A stretch of 41,757 bases of DNA. Source: Geobacteraceae bacterium GWC2_53_11 (GTDB lineage: Bacteria > Desulfobacterota > Desulfuromonadia > Geobacterales > Pseudopelobacteraceae). The notes under the pieces were generated by a model. The model was not told the origin of the DNA. It did no database searches and was given only the letters and a program-made list of their open reading frames with translations. The position numbers and the translations under genes are program-made. The stretch spans positions 1-41,757 of the forward strand of contig MGZJ01000081.1 in NCBI GenBank assembly GCA_001802645.1. The letters are read 5' to 3'. Below, one piece after another: positions 1 to 8,850 of this stretch (its first letter is position 1; each line of letters begins with the position of its first letter).

Positions 1-387
1 GGCGCCTATCTGGTGAAACTGCCGGTAGCGCCCCTTTTGCGGCCTCTCATAGCGGAACATCGGGCCGAGGTAATATAATTTTGCCACCGGATCCTGCGCG
101 TACAGCTTATGCTCGATAAACGCACGCATGACACCGGCGGTTCCTTCCGGACGGAGCGTGACGCTGTTCTCGCCTTTGTCGGTAAAGGTATACATCTCTT
201 TCTCGACAATATCGGTCGCATCGCCGATTGAACGGCAGAACAACTCGGTCTTTTCCATAACGGGAACGCGGATTTCACCAAAACCGTTCAATTCGAAAAC
301 CCGGCGGGCAGTCTCTTCAATATACTGCCAGCGACCGGATTCATCAGGGAGAATATCATTGAAACCTTTAACTGCTGTAAGTGCCAC
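1..387 (-). CDS. hisS: Histidyl-tRNA synthetase, N-terminal part (cut by window edge)
   Basis: Class II aminoacyl-tRNA synthetase that charges tRNA-His in the cytoplasm. Only the first 129 codons are inside the window. I translated this end directly: the protein opens [16 protein letters not shown], the usual HisS N-terminus, and contains the class II landmarks TLRPEGTA (about residues 77-84) and motif 2, [18 protein letters not shown] (about 109-126). The start is a GTG at 387, chosen because an AGGTGA ribosome-binding site lies just upstream and the reading begins at the family's normal first residues. It is the last gene seen in a leftward group (secreted protein, comEC, GGDEF regulator, hisS) and begins 49 bp after the GGDEF gene's stop. 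The identity is secure; operon membership is inferred from spacing. Confidence 0.96.
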   Translation of the reverse strand, partial: MALTAVKGFNDILPDESGRWQYIEETARRVFELNGFGEIRVPVMEKTELFCRSIGDATDIVEKEMYTFTDKGENSVTLRPEGTAGVMRAFIEHKLYAQDPVAKLYYLGPMFRYERPQKGRYRQFHQIGA

Positions 388-436
388 AATTCACCTCAAA
401 AAATTGATACAAGAAACATCACATCCAGCAAACGGA

Positions 437-1810
437 TCAGTCCTGATCCGGTACGACCTGCACTCTCTGCACGCAGTTTTTTCCGGAGGTCTTGCCGGAA
501 TACATGGCTTTGTCGGCCATCTCAAGCAGGGTATCTTTAGATGCCGTATCGTCGGGACAACAGGCATAACCGATGCTGCAGGTCAACCGTATGACCTGCC
601 CTTCAGTTCCGGTAAAATGATGGGCTTCAACCTGCCTGCGAATACGTTCGGCGACAAGTTCAGCCGTCACACAGGTGGTTTCCACCAGAATGGCGGTATA
701 TTCATCGCCGCCGTAACGGATAACGATATCAACATCACGAACCGATTTTTTTATCAGAGCTCCGAATTCAGCCAAAACCCGGCTGCCGACAAGGTGACCG
801 TGGACATCGTTTACCTGCTTGAACGAATCAACATCGATAAACAGAACCGCCAGATGCGACGCATACCTCTCTACACGCTTCATTTCCCGTTCGAGGGCAA
901 TGTCGAGATAGCGATGATTATACAGACCGCTCACATCATCTATAAAGAGGAGATCCTTTGCCTGTGAATACGTTTCCGCATTTTCGAAAGCATTGAGTGA
1001 CTGATCAATCAGGAAATGGATATTTTTCCTGAAGGCATCAATATCGGGAAGTGAATGTGTGTTTGAATTGAGCAACACGATCATGCCGGTCGGTGTTGAA
1101 CCACTGATAACCGGAATCAGGAATGCGCTCGAGAATCCTTCGGCAGCAAATTGAGCTGAGAGATCGACATGCTGAATTGAAAATTCCAGTTCTGATGCAT
1201 CCGTAAGTCTGCTGGAAATTACTTCCAGAAGAGACTTGCCCAGATCCGGAGTTATGCCCTTGGCAACTTTGAGCTCAAACGCCGCAGCTCCCATAAAGAA
1301 ACCGAGAGCATGACTGAATCCGGCTTCCCGGGCAATAGCTTCAACAAGAAGATGATACAAATGTTCCCGATCCAGGCAACCGGCAATTGCCTGGCAGGCT
1401 CTGAATAATGCCAGCATGTTCTTCAGTTCCTGGTTCTCATCCAGAAGACGGCGCTGCTGAATACACTGGGCAACCGAATGCTTGAACTCATCCGGGTTGA
1501 CCGGCTTGATGAGATAGTCGCGGGCGCCGTGTTTCAGGGCAAAAATTGCCGATTCCAGATTTGCATTTCCGGTAACCATGATGACATCAACATCAGGATG
1601 GTCTTCGCGAACCCGTGACAGGATTTCAAGGCCGCTGATATCGGGCATCACCAGATCGGTAATCACCAGAGAGTATTGACCGTTGGCAAGCATCTCAAGA
1701 CCATCACTGCCGCATGAGGCTGTCTCAACCTGATATCCTTCAGCCTGCAACAGGTTGGAAAACATTTCCCGGAAAAAACGGTCATCTTCAACTAACAGGA
1801 TCGTATCCAT
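437..1810 (-). CDS. Response regulator with Hypr-type GGDEF domain (candidate cGAMP synthase)
   Basis: A 457-residue REC-linker-GGDEF protein. The receiver (about 1-115) carries the acidic pair D9/D10, phospho-acceptor D52 in TDLVMPD and a conserved lysine in YLIKP. A GAF-like stretch occupies about 130-280. The cyclase domain has the metal motif FIDVD, signature GGDEY at 367-371 and an RDVD inhibitory site five residues before it. The usual guanine-binding pair is N and D (PleD N335/D344, motif ND...GHxxGD). Here N334 is kept but the aspartate is S343 (GHLVGS). That D-to-S change is the known hallmark of Hypr GGDEF enzymes such as Geobacter GacA, which make 3',3'-cGAMP as well as c-di-GMP. 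Product identity is inference from this residue. ATG 1810 has GGAAG seven bases upstream. It sits between comEC and hisS. Confidence 0.9.
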   Translation of the reverse strand: MDTILLVEDDRFFREMFSNLLQAEGYQVETASCGSDGLEMLANGQYSLVITDLVMPDISGLEILSRVREDHPDVDVIMVTGNANLESAIFALKHGARDYLIKPVNPDEFKHSVAQCIQQRRLLDENQELKNMLALFRACQAIAGCLDREHLYHLLVEAIAREAGFSHALGFFMGAAAFELKVAKGITPDLGKSLLEVISSRLTDASELEFSIQHVDLSAQFAAEGFSSAFLIPVISGSTPTGMIVLLNSNTHSLPDIDAFRKNIHFLIDQSLNAFENAETYSQAKDLLFIDDVSGLYNHRYLDIALEREMKRVERYASHLAVLFIDVDSFKQVNDVHGHLVGSRVLAEFGALIKKSVRDVDIVIRYGGDEYTAILVETTCVTAELVAERIRRQVEAHHFTGTEGQVIRLTCSIGYACCPDDTASKDTLLEMADKAMYSGKTSGKNCVQRVQVVPDQD

Positions 1811-1886
1811 GTAACGTCTTCCGATATAGGAAATTGAACAAATTTTATCTCATATATGTACTCCATTTTCCGGTATGGAGTCAATG

Positions 1887-4280
1887 TCATTCGGGTTTGT
1901 AGGCATTTGAAACTGTCCAGCCATCACCATCCGTAACAATGTCAATCGTCCCGTCACGATCAGTACGGTAGAGAGGTATTTTTTTCGATTCCAGCAGTTC
2001 AACTGTTTGCGGTGAAGGAAGTCCGAAGCGATTTCCGGCACCTGCGGAAATGACAGCCAATTCAGGATGAACCCGCTTGAGAAATTCTTTCGACGTTGAG
2101 AAACGGCTGCCATGATGTCCGACCTTAAGAACGGTGGAGTGCAGTTCATAACCACCGGAAATCAACCGCCGTTCGGCCTCAAAACCCGCATCAGCGCAAA
2201 AGATCATACTGAATGAACCGTAACTGAGACGAAACACGAGCGACTGTTCATTGACGCTGGATTCGTCACTGCCTGCCGCCCGGCGGCCTGACCCGGACGG
2301 TGAAAGCACCGTAATAACGACAGGTCCCGGAAGCGTAACAACATCCCCTGTTGCAAGGGTACGCTGCGGAATCTGCTTCATATCAAGCTCTCTCCGTAGT
2401 TCCGTTGATACATCCGGACCGCTCCAAAACTCGTCAACCGTAAAGTTCTTTATAACAAAAGGAAGCCCGCCGCTATGATCAGGGTGATCGTGGGTGGCTA
2501 TCACCCTGTTGATATGACCTGCATGCAGAACCCCAAGCGCGGGTGCAAGGACCCTCTGACCAAAGTCGTGACCGGTATCATGCAGATAGCCGCCGCCATC
2601 CACAAGCAGAGTAGAACCATCAGGAAGACGTATCAGCATCGATTCGGCCTGACCGACGCTGAGCATCGTAATATGAAGGCGGCCGTCTGTCATGTTTGCC
2701 GCGTGTATATGCAGCGCAAAAGCGGTGACCGGTATCAAGACCCCGGACGCGGCAAGAAGAAGCCTGCTCCGTAAAAAAGTCATACAGAACATCAGCATCA
2801 AAAAAAAGAGCATATCCCAACCGGTGATACCGTAAAAGGAGATAACCGGGAGAGAGGTACACCAGATAATAAACACGTTGGAGAGGGCGATCAGTGTAGC
2901 GGAGGGCCAAAGCAAAAGCGGAGCAACAGGCGGAAAGAGCAACACAAACGGCAAAGCAATGAACCCGGTAAGTACGGCGCCGTATCCAAGAAGAGGCACG
3001 ACGATGAAGTTGGTCAAGATTCCGTTGAGCGAAGCAACCTTGAAGATAAACAGCACCGGAAGCAGCGTTACACATGTAGCCGCGGCAGATGCGGCGGTAA
3101 ACTGGATCAAACTGCGTAACCAGAGCGAGGTTACAGTTGCAGTAAGCCTCATAATCAATGGAACCGCAATCAGTATTCCCCACAACGAGATGAATGAAAG
3201 CTGAAACGACACATCAAAGAGCGTCGGCGGATTACCGGCAACCAGAAAAAACGCCGCAAGCAGAAGAGTATTGATTGAATCCCGCTCCCGCTCAGCAAAA
3301 AGTGCAGCTGCAAAAACCGTCAACATGATAACCGAACGGGCGGTCGCCGGTGCGGAACCGGTCAAAAACAGATAGGCGACCATTGCGGGAACAGCTACCA
3401 ACAGCGCAATCCGGCGAACATTCCAGTAAAGCGCCGGATATTCAAAACGGGTAAGAAACCAGATAACCAGAACCGTTATGAACGCTGCAATAATGCCGAC
3501 GTGAAAACCGGAAATCGACAGGATATGATTAACGCCCGCTCTGGTATACGCTTCGGCAAGATCACGGGGGATTCTTCGTTGATCACCGATCAGCAGAGCC
3601 GTCAGCACGGAAGATACCCTTTCATCAGCAATCGAAGTCCGGATAGCGTCGCCAAGGCGACGTGCGGCAAGATCAACCGTGCGCAGCATTGATTCAACCG
3701 CTGCAGCGCGAATAAGAACAATGTCGTTTTGAGAAGCGACTCGACCAGCGGCAGATATTTCCTGAAAGGCAAGATAGCGCCGGTAGTCGAACTCCCCCGG
3801 CAACCCGAGCCGACGCGGGACTGACAGCCGGGAAATGAAGCGAATGCGGTCGCCTCTGCTCAACGTAACATCACCGTCACCAATATTCAGCAACAAACGG
3901 CCTGAAACTGTGCCTGTACGCCCGTCAATAAAAATATGTTCAACATCCACAACCAACCGGCTGCCATCAGGAGCAACCTGGGGACGAGCTGAAATAACTC
4001 CTTCAATGGTAACCGGCACGTCAGCTGTTATCGCCCGGGTTGAGAGAGAAGACGGTTCGGGAGCTAGCCATGGATGCAGGGCATATGATCCCCAGAGAAA
4101 GAAAAACAAGGCCGTACACACAGAAAACAACCTCGAATCCCGTACAAAGCACGAAAGCACCAGGCACGAAAAAACGGCTATAACTGTGACAACATCACAA
4201 TAATAGCCGTTAAAGGCAGAGAACGTCATGCCTACCGTCATGAACAGGAACGGAATCAGGAACGGCCAGCGGCGTAACAT
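1887..4280 (-). CDS. comEC: DNA internalisation-related competence protein ComEC/Rec2
   Basis: A 797-residue inner-membrane channel that brings single-stranded DNA into the cytoplasm during transformation. Order of parts: N-terminal membrane segments (about 1-60), a soluble OB-like DUF4131 region (about 85-190), the hydrophobic Competence domain with many membrane helices (about 225-520), and a C-terminal metallo-beta-lactamase domain with HDHPDH at 597-602. Length and order match full-length ComEC. The start has only a weak ribosome-binding site but lies 9 bp after the upstream gene's stop, so translational coupling is likely. Whether this organism is naturally competent cannot be read from this gene alone. 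Downstream are the GGDEF regulator and hisS. Confidence 0.95.
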   Translation of the reverse strand: MLRRWPFLIPFLFMTVGMTFSAFNGYYCDVVTVIAVFSCLVLSCFVRDSRLFSVCTALFFFLWGSYALHPWLAPEPSSLSTRAITADVPVTIEGVISARPQVAPDGSRLVVDVEHIFIDGRTGTVSGRLLLNIGDGDVTLSRGDRIRFISRLSVPRRLGLPGEFDYRRYLAFQEISAAGRVASQNDIVLIRAAAVESMLRTVDLAARRLGDAIRTSIADERVSSVLTALLIGDQRRIPRDLAEAYTRAGVNHILSISGFHVGIIAAFITVLVIWFLTRFEYPALYWNVRRIALLVAVPAMVAYLFLTGSAPATARSVIMLTVFAAALFAERERDSINTLLLAAFFLVAGNPPTLFDVSFQLSFISLWGILIAVPLIMRLTATVTSLWLRSLIQFTAASAAATCVTLLPVLFIFKVASLNGILTNFIVVPLLGYGAVLTGFIALPFVLLFPPVAPLLLWPSATLIALSNVFIIWCTSLPVISFYGITGWDMLFFLMLMFCMTFLRSRLLLAASGVLIPVTAFALHIHAANMTDGRLHITMLSVGQAESMLIRLPDGSTLLVDGGGYLHDTGHDFGQRVLAPALGVLHAGHINRVIATHDHPDHSGGLPFVIKNFTVDEFWSGPDVSTELRRELDMKQIPQRTLATGDVVTLPGPVVITVLSPSGSGRRAAGSDESSVNEQSLVFRLSYGSFSMIFCADAGFEAERRLISGGYELHSTVLKVGHHGSRFSTSKEFLKRVHPELAVISAGAGNRFGLPSPQTVELLESKKIPLYRTDRDGTIDIVTDGDGWTVSNAYKPE

Positions 4281-4289
4281 GGCAGACCG

Positions 4290-5447
4290 TTATTTTCTGA
4301 TTTGAAAGGAACCTTGAATTTTCTTCAGAACTGCAGCGGCCTCTTCCGCTCCGATAAGACGATCAACAGGTCCGGTCACGCCAGCCAGACGCAGAAAATC
4401 ATCCGGAGTGGAACTTTTCTTGTTGAACTGCACACTATCAATCCCACCTGCTGGAGGAAGGGTAACAGATAACGTATTATCTCCCGCTTCAAGGCGGTAA
4501 AGACCAATATCATGCTTATACAGGTATGGTTTACCGTCCAGCTTGAAGGGGGTATCATTCACGCTCCCAATCACGGGTTGTCCCATTACATTAAGAACGA
4601 GACCATAATACCCTGTTTCTGCAACAGTAAGAGGAATCTGAAGAGTTTCACCCCGAAAGTCAGCCCGGAGCCACTTTGGGGATGTGAATGGGCCAAGGTA
4701 TGAGGCCGTTGTATACGTAACGGTGGGAGGAAGAGCAATCTTATCGAAATCGGCCCGTGCTTTTGGTGCTGTTTTTTGTTCCACGTCGGGAAGCTGAGAA
4801 TATCGATTCGTCAATGCGACTGCAGTTTCAGCCAACCGCCCTGCAGTCAAGCCATCCTTGAAACGCCAGCCATTAAAAGGCTGAATTGAAGGGTAGTTGG
4901 GTGCTGATAACGAAAATGAATCTATGGCGCCTTCAGGAGGAATCTGTAACGTAATACTGACAACTCCCTCTTTTAACTTCACTTTTGCTATCGTGATCTC
5001 CTGGAATTTTGCCGATTTTGAATCCGCACGGTACTCTTTGTTGCCAACCTTCCACACAAATCCGTTCCCTTTTATAACGGCTTTAAGGTCGTATTCACCC
5101 TCAATAGGCAGCAGAATAGTAAAGGTAGAGGTTGTTGTATCTGAAACACCAAGAATCCACCCTGTTCCGGTGAATGCACCAAACATGGGATTACTGTTCA
5201 TGGTAACCCGGTCCGTCTTTTCGTTGTAGGCCGTTTCAGCCTCATAGCGATAGGTACGTTTTCCGCCAAGGATCAAAAGATAATCGCGATCAACCGGCTC
5301 TTTTGGCAAGCCGCCGTTCCACGAAAACTGTTGCAGGATCAACCGGGCAAAATCTTTTTGCGTAAAGGCAGGAGTCTTGTCTTCCCCCCAGGAAGCCGGT
5401 ACAAAAAACGATAAAGTCGTAATGATTACTAATAGATAACGGAACAT
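4290..5447 (-). CDS. Secreted protein of unknown function with two related beta-rich domains
   Basis: A 385-residue protein with no recognised family. It opens with a signal peptide (about 1-21, hydrophobic core LLVIITTLSFFV, likely cleavage near ASWG). Two sandwich-like domains follow, about 90-180 and 245-342. Both end in the same motif, PPEGAIDS at 170-177 and PPAGGIDS at 331-338, suggesting an internal duplication of a carbohydrate-binding-like or jelly-roll fold. That fold assignment is inference. I chose ATG 5447 rather than an upstream in-frame codon because a strong GGAGGG site precedes it and the signal peptide then starts correctly. It is first in the leftward operon with comEC and shares a 158-bp divergent control region with the histidine kinase gene. 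Confidence 0.8.
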   Translation of the reverse strand: MFRYLLVIITTLSFFVPASWGEDKTPAFTQKDFARLILQQFSWNGGLPKEPVDRDYLLILGGKRTYRYEAETAYNEKTDRVTMNSNPMFGAFTGTGWILGVSDTTTSTFTILLPIEGEYDLKAVIKGNGFVWKVGNKEYRADSKSAKFQEITIAKVKLKEGVVSITLQIPPEGAIDSFSLSAPNYPSIQPFNGWRFKDGLTAGRLAETAVALTNRYSQLPDVEQKTAPKARADFDKIALPPTVTYTTASYLGPFTSPKWLRADFRGETLQIPLTVAETGYYGLVLNVMGQPVIGSVNDTPFKLDGKPYLYKHDIGLYRLEAGDNTLSVTLPPAGGIDSVQFNKKSSTPDDFLRLAGVTGPVDRLIGAEEAAAVLKKIQGSFQIRK

Positions 5448-5527
5448 CAACCCTCCCTGGAATACCTGCAGGCAACAATTGGGGATAAAGAAACACTTCA
5501 TTGCGTATATACCATAGGTCATGCCGC

Positions 5528-5556
5528 TTGAAAACATGACAATTGAGTGATAGAAG
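5528..5556 (+). promoter_or_regulatory. Candidate sigma-70-type promoter for the kinase/HD-GYP operon
   Basis: TTGAAA (5528-5533), a 17-bp spacer, then TAGAAG (5551-5556): five and four matches to the consensus hexamers. It lies about 50 bp upstream of the kinase ATG at 5606, inside the 158-bp divergent region 5448-5605. Picked by eye and not tested. Confidence 0.3.
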
Positions 5557-5605
5557 ATTGATGTTGCTACAGCATATCACTTACCGGAGAAAAGGTGCCA
5601 GTAGG

Positions 5606-7756
5606 ATGAATTCAGACCAAGCCATATCCGATGTTGTCAGCCAGCATGCTGAAATGGAATTGCGCAAGTTTTTCCGTGCCTCCGAGATCGGTTCCAGTCA
5701 AATACTTATGACCGATAGCAACGGGACTATTGAATATGCAAACCCGGCTTTTTGCAGGGTAACCGGTTACTCATCCCATGAAGTTGTCGGAAAAACTCCT
5801 GCCCTTCTCAGATCTGAACGAATGTCTGCTTCATTCTATCAACGCCTGTGGGAATCACTCAAGTCCGGAACTGAGTGGCATGGTGAGTTTTTTAACCGTC
5901 GCAAGAACGGTACGTATTATCTTGAAAAAGCGGTAATTTCAGCAATCAAATCAAATGACGGTTCCGTATCACATTTCATAAAAGTATCCGAAGATATTAC
6001 CGAACAGAAACATTCCGAAGAACATCAGCAACGACGTCTGAAACTGACAGAAGCAATAAACAACGCTAATCTTAGTTTCATGGAACACGGCAATCTGCAC
6101 CAGATGGCTGAGATTATCCTTGAAACATGTATGACCATTACCAGCTCGTCGCGAGCTGTTTTGTATGAAATGCTTCCGAACGGCAACGTCGGAGTTCTGG
6201 CATTGTCAACGACATCACTTGATCCGGTTCCGGGGTTTCAGGAAGTCCAATATGAGCTTCTCCGTAACGGTCAATATGAGGTACCGCTCCATACATCACT
6301 GCTTATGGCTCCGGTCATCGAAGACAGAACGGTTGTTGTCAACGCTCCTGAAGACAATGAATGGTGCGCCTGCTCCTGCCGCATCTGCTCCGCCCCCATT
6401 GTGACCTTTGCCGGATTCCCTCTCAAAATCGGCCCTACGACAATTGGCATGATAGGGCTGGCAAACCGGGAGCAGGGTTACTCGCAAGATGATTTAGTAG
6501 ACCTTGAGACTTTTTCGCACTCCTGTGCTCTCGCCATTTCTGCCGCGCGAGCAGAAACCATCCGCAAATCAACTCTTGACCAGCTTCGCCAGTCACAGAA
6601 AATGGAAGCGATTGGCCAACTTGCAGGCGGGATATCGCACGATTTCAACAATCTTCTTACCGTCATCACCGGCTACAGTACGCTTGCCTATCAGAAAATC
6701 GGCTCCGAGCATCCGGCTGCCAAAGACATAGAACAGGTTATCAACGCGGGTGAACGGGCAACATCTCTGATCCGGCAGCTTCTGGCATTTGGTCGGCGCC
6801 AGATACTTGATCCGCAACCTATTAACGTAAACATTTTTATCGCCAGTATTCAAAAAATCCTGAGTCGGCTGATCGGCGAACACATTTCTCTTACCACCCA
6901 ACTCTCCCACGATATAAGCATGGTGCTTGCTGATCCAAGCCAAATTGAACAGATCATCATGAACCTCGTTATTAACGCCCGTGACGCCATGGAGCGGGGT
7001 GGAACCATCACAATTGAGACAGCCAATCAAACCCTTGATTCTTCGTTTGTACGCAAGAACCGCGGCGCCATGGAAGGAGATTACGTCGTTATTTCCGTTC
7101 GTGACACCGGAATGGGCATGACTGACGAAGTAATTACCCGTATTTTTGAACCGTTTTTTACAACAAAGGCAGAATCGGGAACAGGACTTGGGCTGGCTAC
7201 CGTCTATGGAATTGTAAAACAGAATAACGGTTATATTAAGGTCGTCAGCCAGGTTGGTATCGGAACTGAATTCAAGGTTTATATCCCGCGTCTTTTCAAG
7301 CATACTAAAGACAAAGTTGTTTCCGGTCCCCCCGGAATTGCGACAAAAGCAGAGCGAGGAGAAGGCTTGATTCTGGTCGTAGAAGATGAGCAGACAGTCC
7401 TTGATCTTGCCGCTGTTTCCCTGCGCTCTCAGGGATACGATGTATTAACGGCAAACGGCCCTCTGGAAGCGCTCAAAATTTTTGATCGTGCCGGAGAGAA
7501 AATAGACCTGATACTTACCGATGTCATGATGCCTGACATGTCCGGGACTGAAATGGTTCAGAAAATGAGATTGAAATACCCTGCCGTCAAATTACTGTTT
7601 ATGTCAGGATATTCAGAAGAAAAATTGAACCCCATCGACTTCCAGGGAGAAAAAATCCGGTTCATGACTAAACCATTCAGCCCCGCGGATCTCGCCGCAC
7701 TGGTCCATACTTGTATGACTGATGATTCCACAACTCATGGAGAGCACAAGGAATGA
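5606..7756 (+). CDS. Hybrid sensor histidine kinase (PAS-GAF-HisKA-HATPase-REC)
   Basis: A 716-residue soluble kinase without membrane segments. Domains in order: PAS with PAC (about 20-135), GAF (about 155-325), HisKA with phospho-accepting H345 in GGISHDFNNLL, HATPase with N-box NLVINARDAM, DTGMGM, FEPFFTTK and GTGLGLATVYG, then a receiver (about 590-705) with acceptor D639 in TDVMMPD. The GAF domain carries a cysteine cluster, C254-A-C256-S-C258-R-I-C261, which may sense redox state or bind a metal (inference). ATG 5606 is preferred over upstream TTG codons because AAGGTG lies eight bases before it and the start then falls near the PAS domain. Its stop overlaps the next gene, the HD-GYP regulator, which is the obvious partner. 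Confidence 0.93.
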   Translation: MNSDQAISDVVSQHAEMELRKFFRASEIGSSQILMTDSNGTIEYANPAFCRVTGYSSHEVVGKTPALLRSERMSASFYQRLWESLKSGTEWHGEFFNRRKNGTYYLEKAVISAIKSNDGSVSHFIKVSEDITEQKHSEEHQQRRLKLTEAINNANLSFMEHGNLHQMAEIILETCMTITSSSRAVLYEMLPNGNVGVLALSTTSLDPVPGFQEVQYELLRNGQYEVPLHTSLLMAPVIEDRTVVVNAPEDNEWCACSCRICSAPIVTFAGFPLKIGPTTIGMIGLANREQGYSQDDLVDLETFSHSCALAISAARAETIRKSTLDQLRQSQKMEAIGQLAGGISHDFNNLLTVITGYSTLAYQKIGSEHPAAKDIEQVINAGERATSLIRQLLAFGRRQILDPQPINVNIFIASIQKILSRLIGEHISLTTQLSHDISMVLADPSQIEQIIMNLVINARDAMERGGTITIETANQTLDSSFVRKNRGAMEGDYVVISVRDTGMGMTDEVITRIFEPFFTTKAESGTGLGLATVYGIVKQNNGYIKVVSQVGIGTEFKVYIPRLFKHTKDKVVSGPPGIATKAERGEGLILVVEDEQTVLDLAAVSLRSQGYDVLTANGPLEALKIFDRAGEKIDLILTDVMMPDMSGTEMVQKMRLKYPAVKLLFMSGYSEEKLNPIDFQGEKIRFMTKPFSPADLAALVHTCMTDDSTTHGEHKE

Positions 7757-8799
7757 TGGAACATATCCTGATTGTTGATGATGAAGAGATGATTCGGAAT
7801 TTACTTTCTTCCGCTCTTCTTCAGGAAGATTATATCTGCCACCAGGCTTCCAACGTTGATGAAGCGTTTGTGCTTCTAGGCGAACAGCCAATTGACCTCG
7901 TTATATCCGACATCATGATGCCGGGAAGAAGTGGTGTAGAATTACTTCGTGATCTGAAAAAAGTGGACCCGGATATTGCAGTGTTAATGATCACGGGACT
8001 CTCGGACATGAATACCGCCATGGAGTGCGTTCACCTTGGCGCTGATGACTATATCACGAAACCATTCGGCATAAATCGCGTTGTGCTGACCGTCAAGAAC
8101 CTGATCGAGCGACGCTGCCTTGCAATAGAAAAGAAAAATTATCAGGTCAGCCTTGAATTCAAAGTCATGGAGCAGACGGCTCAAATTAGAAAAACCATGA
8201 ATGAGCTTTCCAGCGCTTACGACAATACCCTCACCGCTTTGGTAAAGGCTCTGGATGCTCGCGAAAAAGAGGTCGGCTCACATTCGGAACGGGTTATGAA
8301 CTTTGCATCGTTTCTTGGCGGGAAATTAGGGATGGCAGGAAAAGAGCTCCAGGAACTGGCAAAAGGGGCGCTTCTGCACGACATCGGCAAAATCGGCATT
8401 TCCGACAACATACTGCTCAAACCTGGTCAACTTGATGATGGCGAGTGGATTGAAATGCGCAAACATCCGCAAGTCGGTTACGCAATCCTGTCAGAAATCG
8501 AATTTTTGAAGATTCCGGCTGAAATCATCCTCACTCACCATGAACGCTATGACGGCACCGGCTACCCCAAACAACTCAAAGGGGAACAAATTCCAATTGG
8601 CGCCCGTATTTTTGCGGTGGTCGATACACTGGATGCCATGACATCTGATCGCCCGTATCGAAGGGCTCTTCCATTTGCAGCAGTCGCCAACGAAATCATT
8701 AAATTTCGCGGCGCGCAATTTGATCCGGCCATTGCCGACCTGTTTCTTTCAATACCTCGAAAGCATTGGGAAGAGTGTGCGGGAAAACAGTTCATATAA
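7753..8799 (+). CDS. HD-GYP response regulator (cyclic dinucleotide phosphodiesterase, RpfG-like)
   Basis: A 348-residue REC-HD-GYP protein. The receiver (about 1-120) has its acceptor in ISDIMMPG and lysine in YITKPFG. A short helical linker leads to an HD-GYP domain (about 160-340) with H209-D210 in LLHDIGKIGI, H262-H263 in LTHHERYDG and the GTGYP loop near 269-273, so the catalytic set looks complete. Such enzymes hydrolyse c-di-GMP, and some cleave 3',3'-cGAMP. Which substrate applies here cannot be told by eye. The ATG overlaps the kinase stop (ATGATGG); an ATG three bases later is equally possible. Overlap implies co-translation with the kinase. The Hypr cyclase lies in the divergent operon. 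Confidence 0.93.
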   Translation: MMEHILIVDDEEMIRNLLSSALLQEDYICHQASNVDEAFVLLGEQPIDLVISDIMMPGRSGVELLRDLKKVDPDIAVLMITGLSDMNTAMECVHLGADDYITKPFGINRVVLTVKNLIERRCLAIEKKNYQVSLEFKVMEQTAQIRKTMNELSSAYDNTLTALVKALDAREKEVGSHSERVMNFASFLGGKLGMAGKELQELAKGALLHDIGKIGISDNILLKPGQLDDGEWIEMRKHPQVGYAILSEIEFLKIPAEIILTHHERYDGTGYPKQLKGEQIPIGARIFAVVDTLDAMTSDRPYRRALPFAAVANEIIKFRGAQFDPAIADLFLSIPRKHWEECAGKQFI

Positions 8800-8800
8800 A

Positions 8801-8834
8801 AAAGCGGGGATCAGTCAAAACTGATCCCCGCTTT
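8801..8834. terminator. Perfect bidirectional intrinsic terminator
   Basis: Arms 8801-8814 and 8821-8834 pair perfectly over 14 bp around the loop TCAAAA; the core is GCGGGGATCAG. The arm starts with A's and ends with T's, so it can act on both strands. It begins two bases after the HD-GYP stop and lies 17 bp beyond the stop of the convergent minus-strand gene. Confidence 0.9.
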
Positions 8835-8850
8835 AGCATCATTGGTTACG

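Noticed and set aside
128-967. 279-codon plus-strand frame opposite hisS and the GGDEF gene
   Set aside because: It overlaps two well-supported genes on the other strand; its protein has no domain pattern and no ribosome-binding site.
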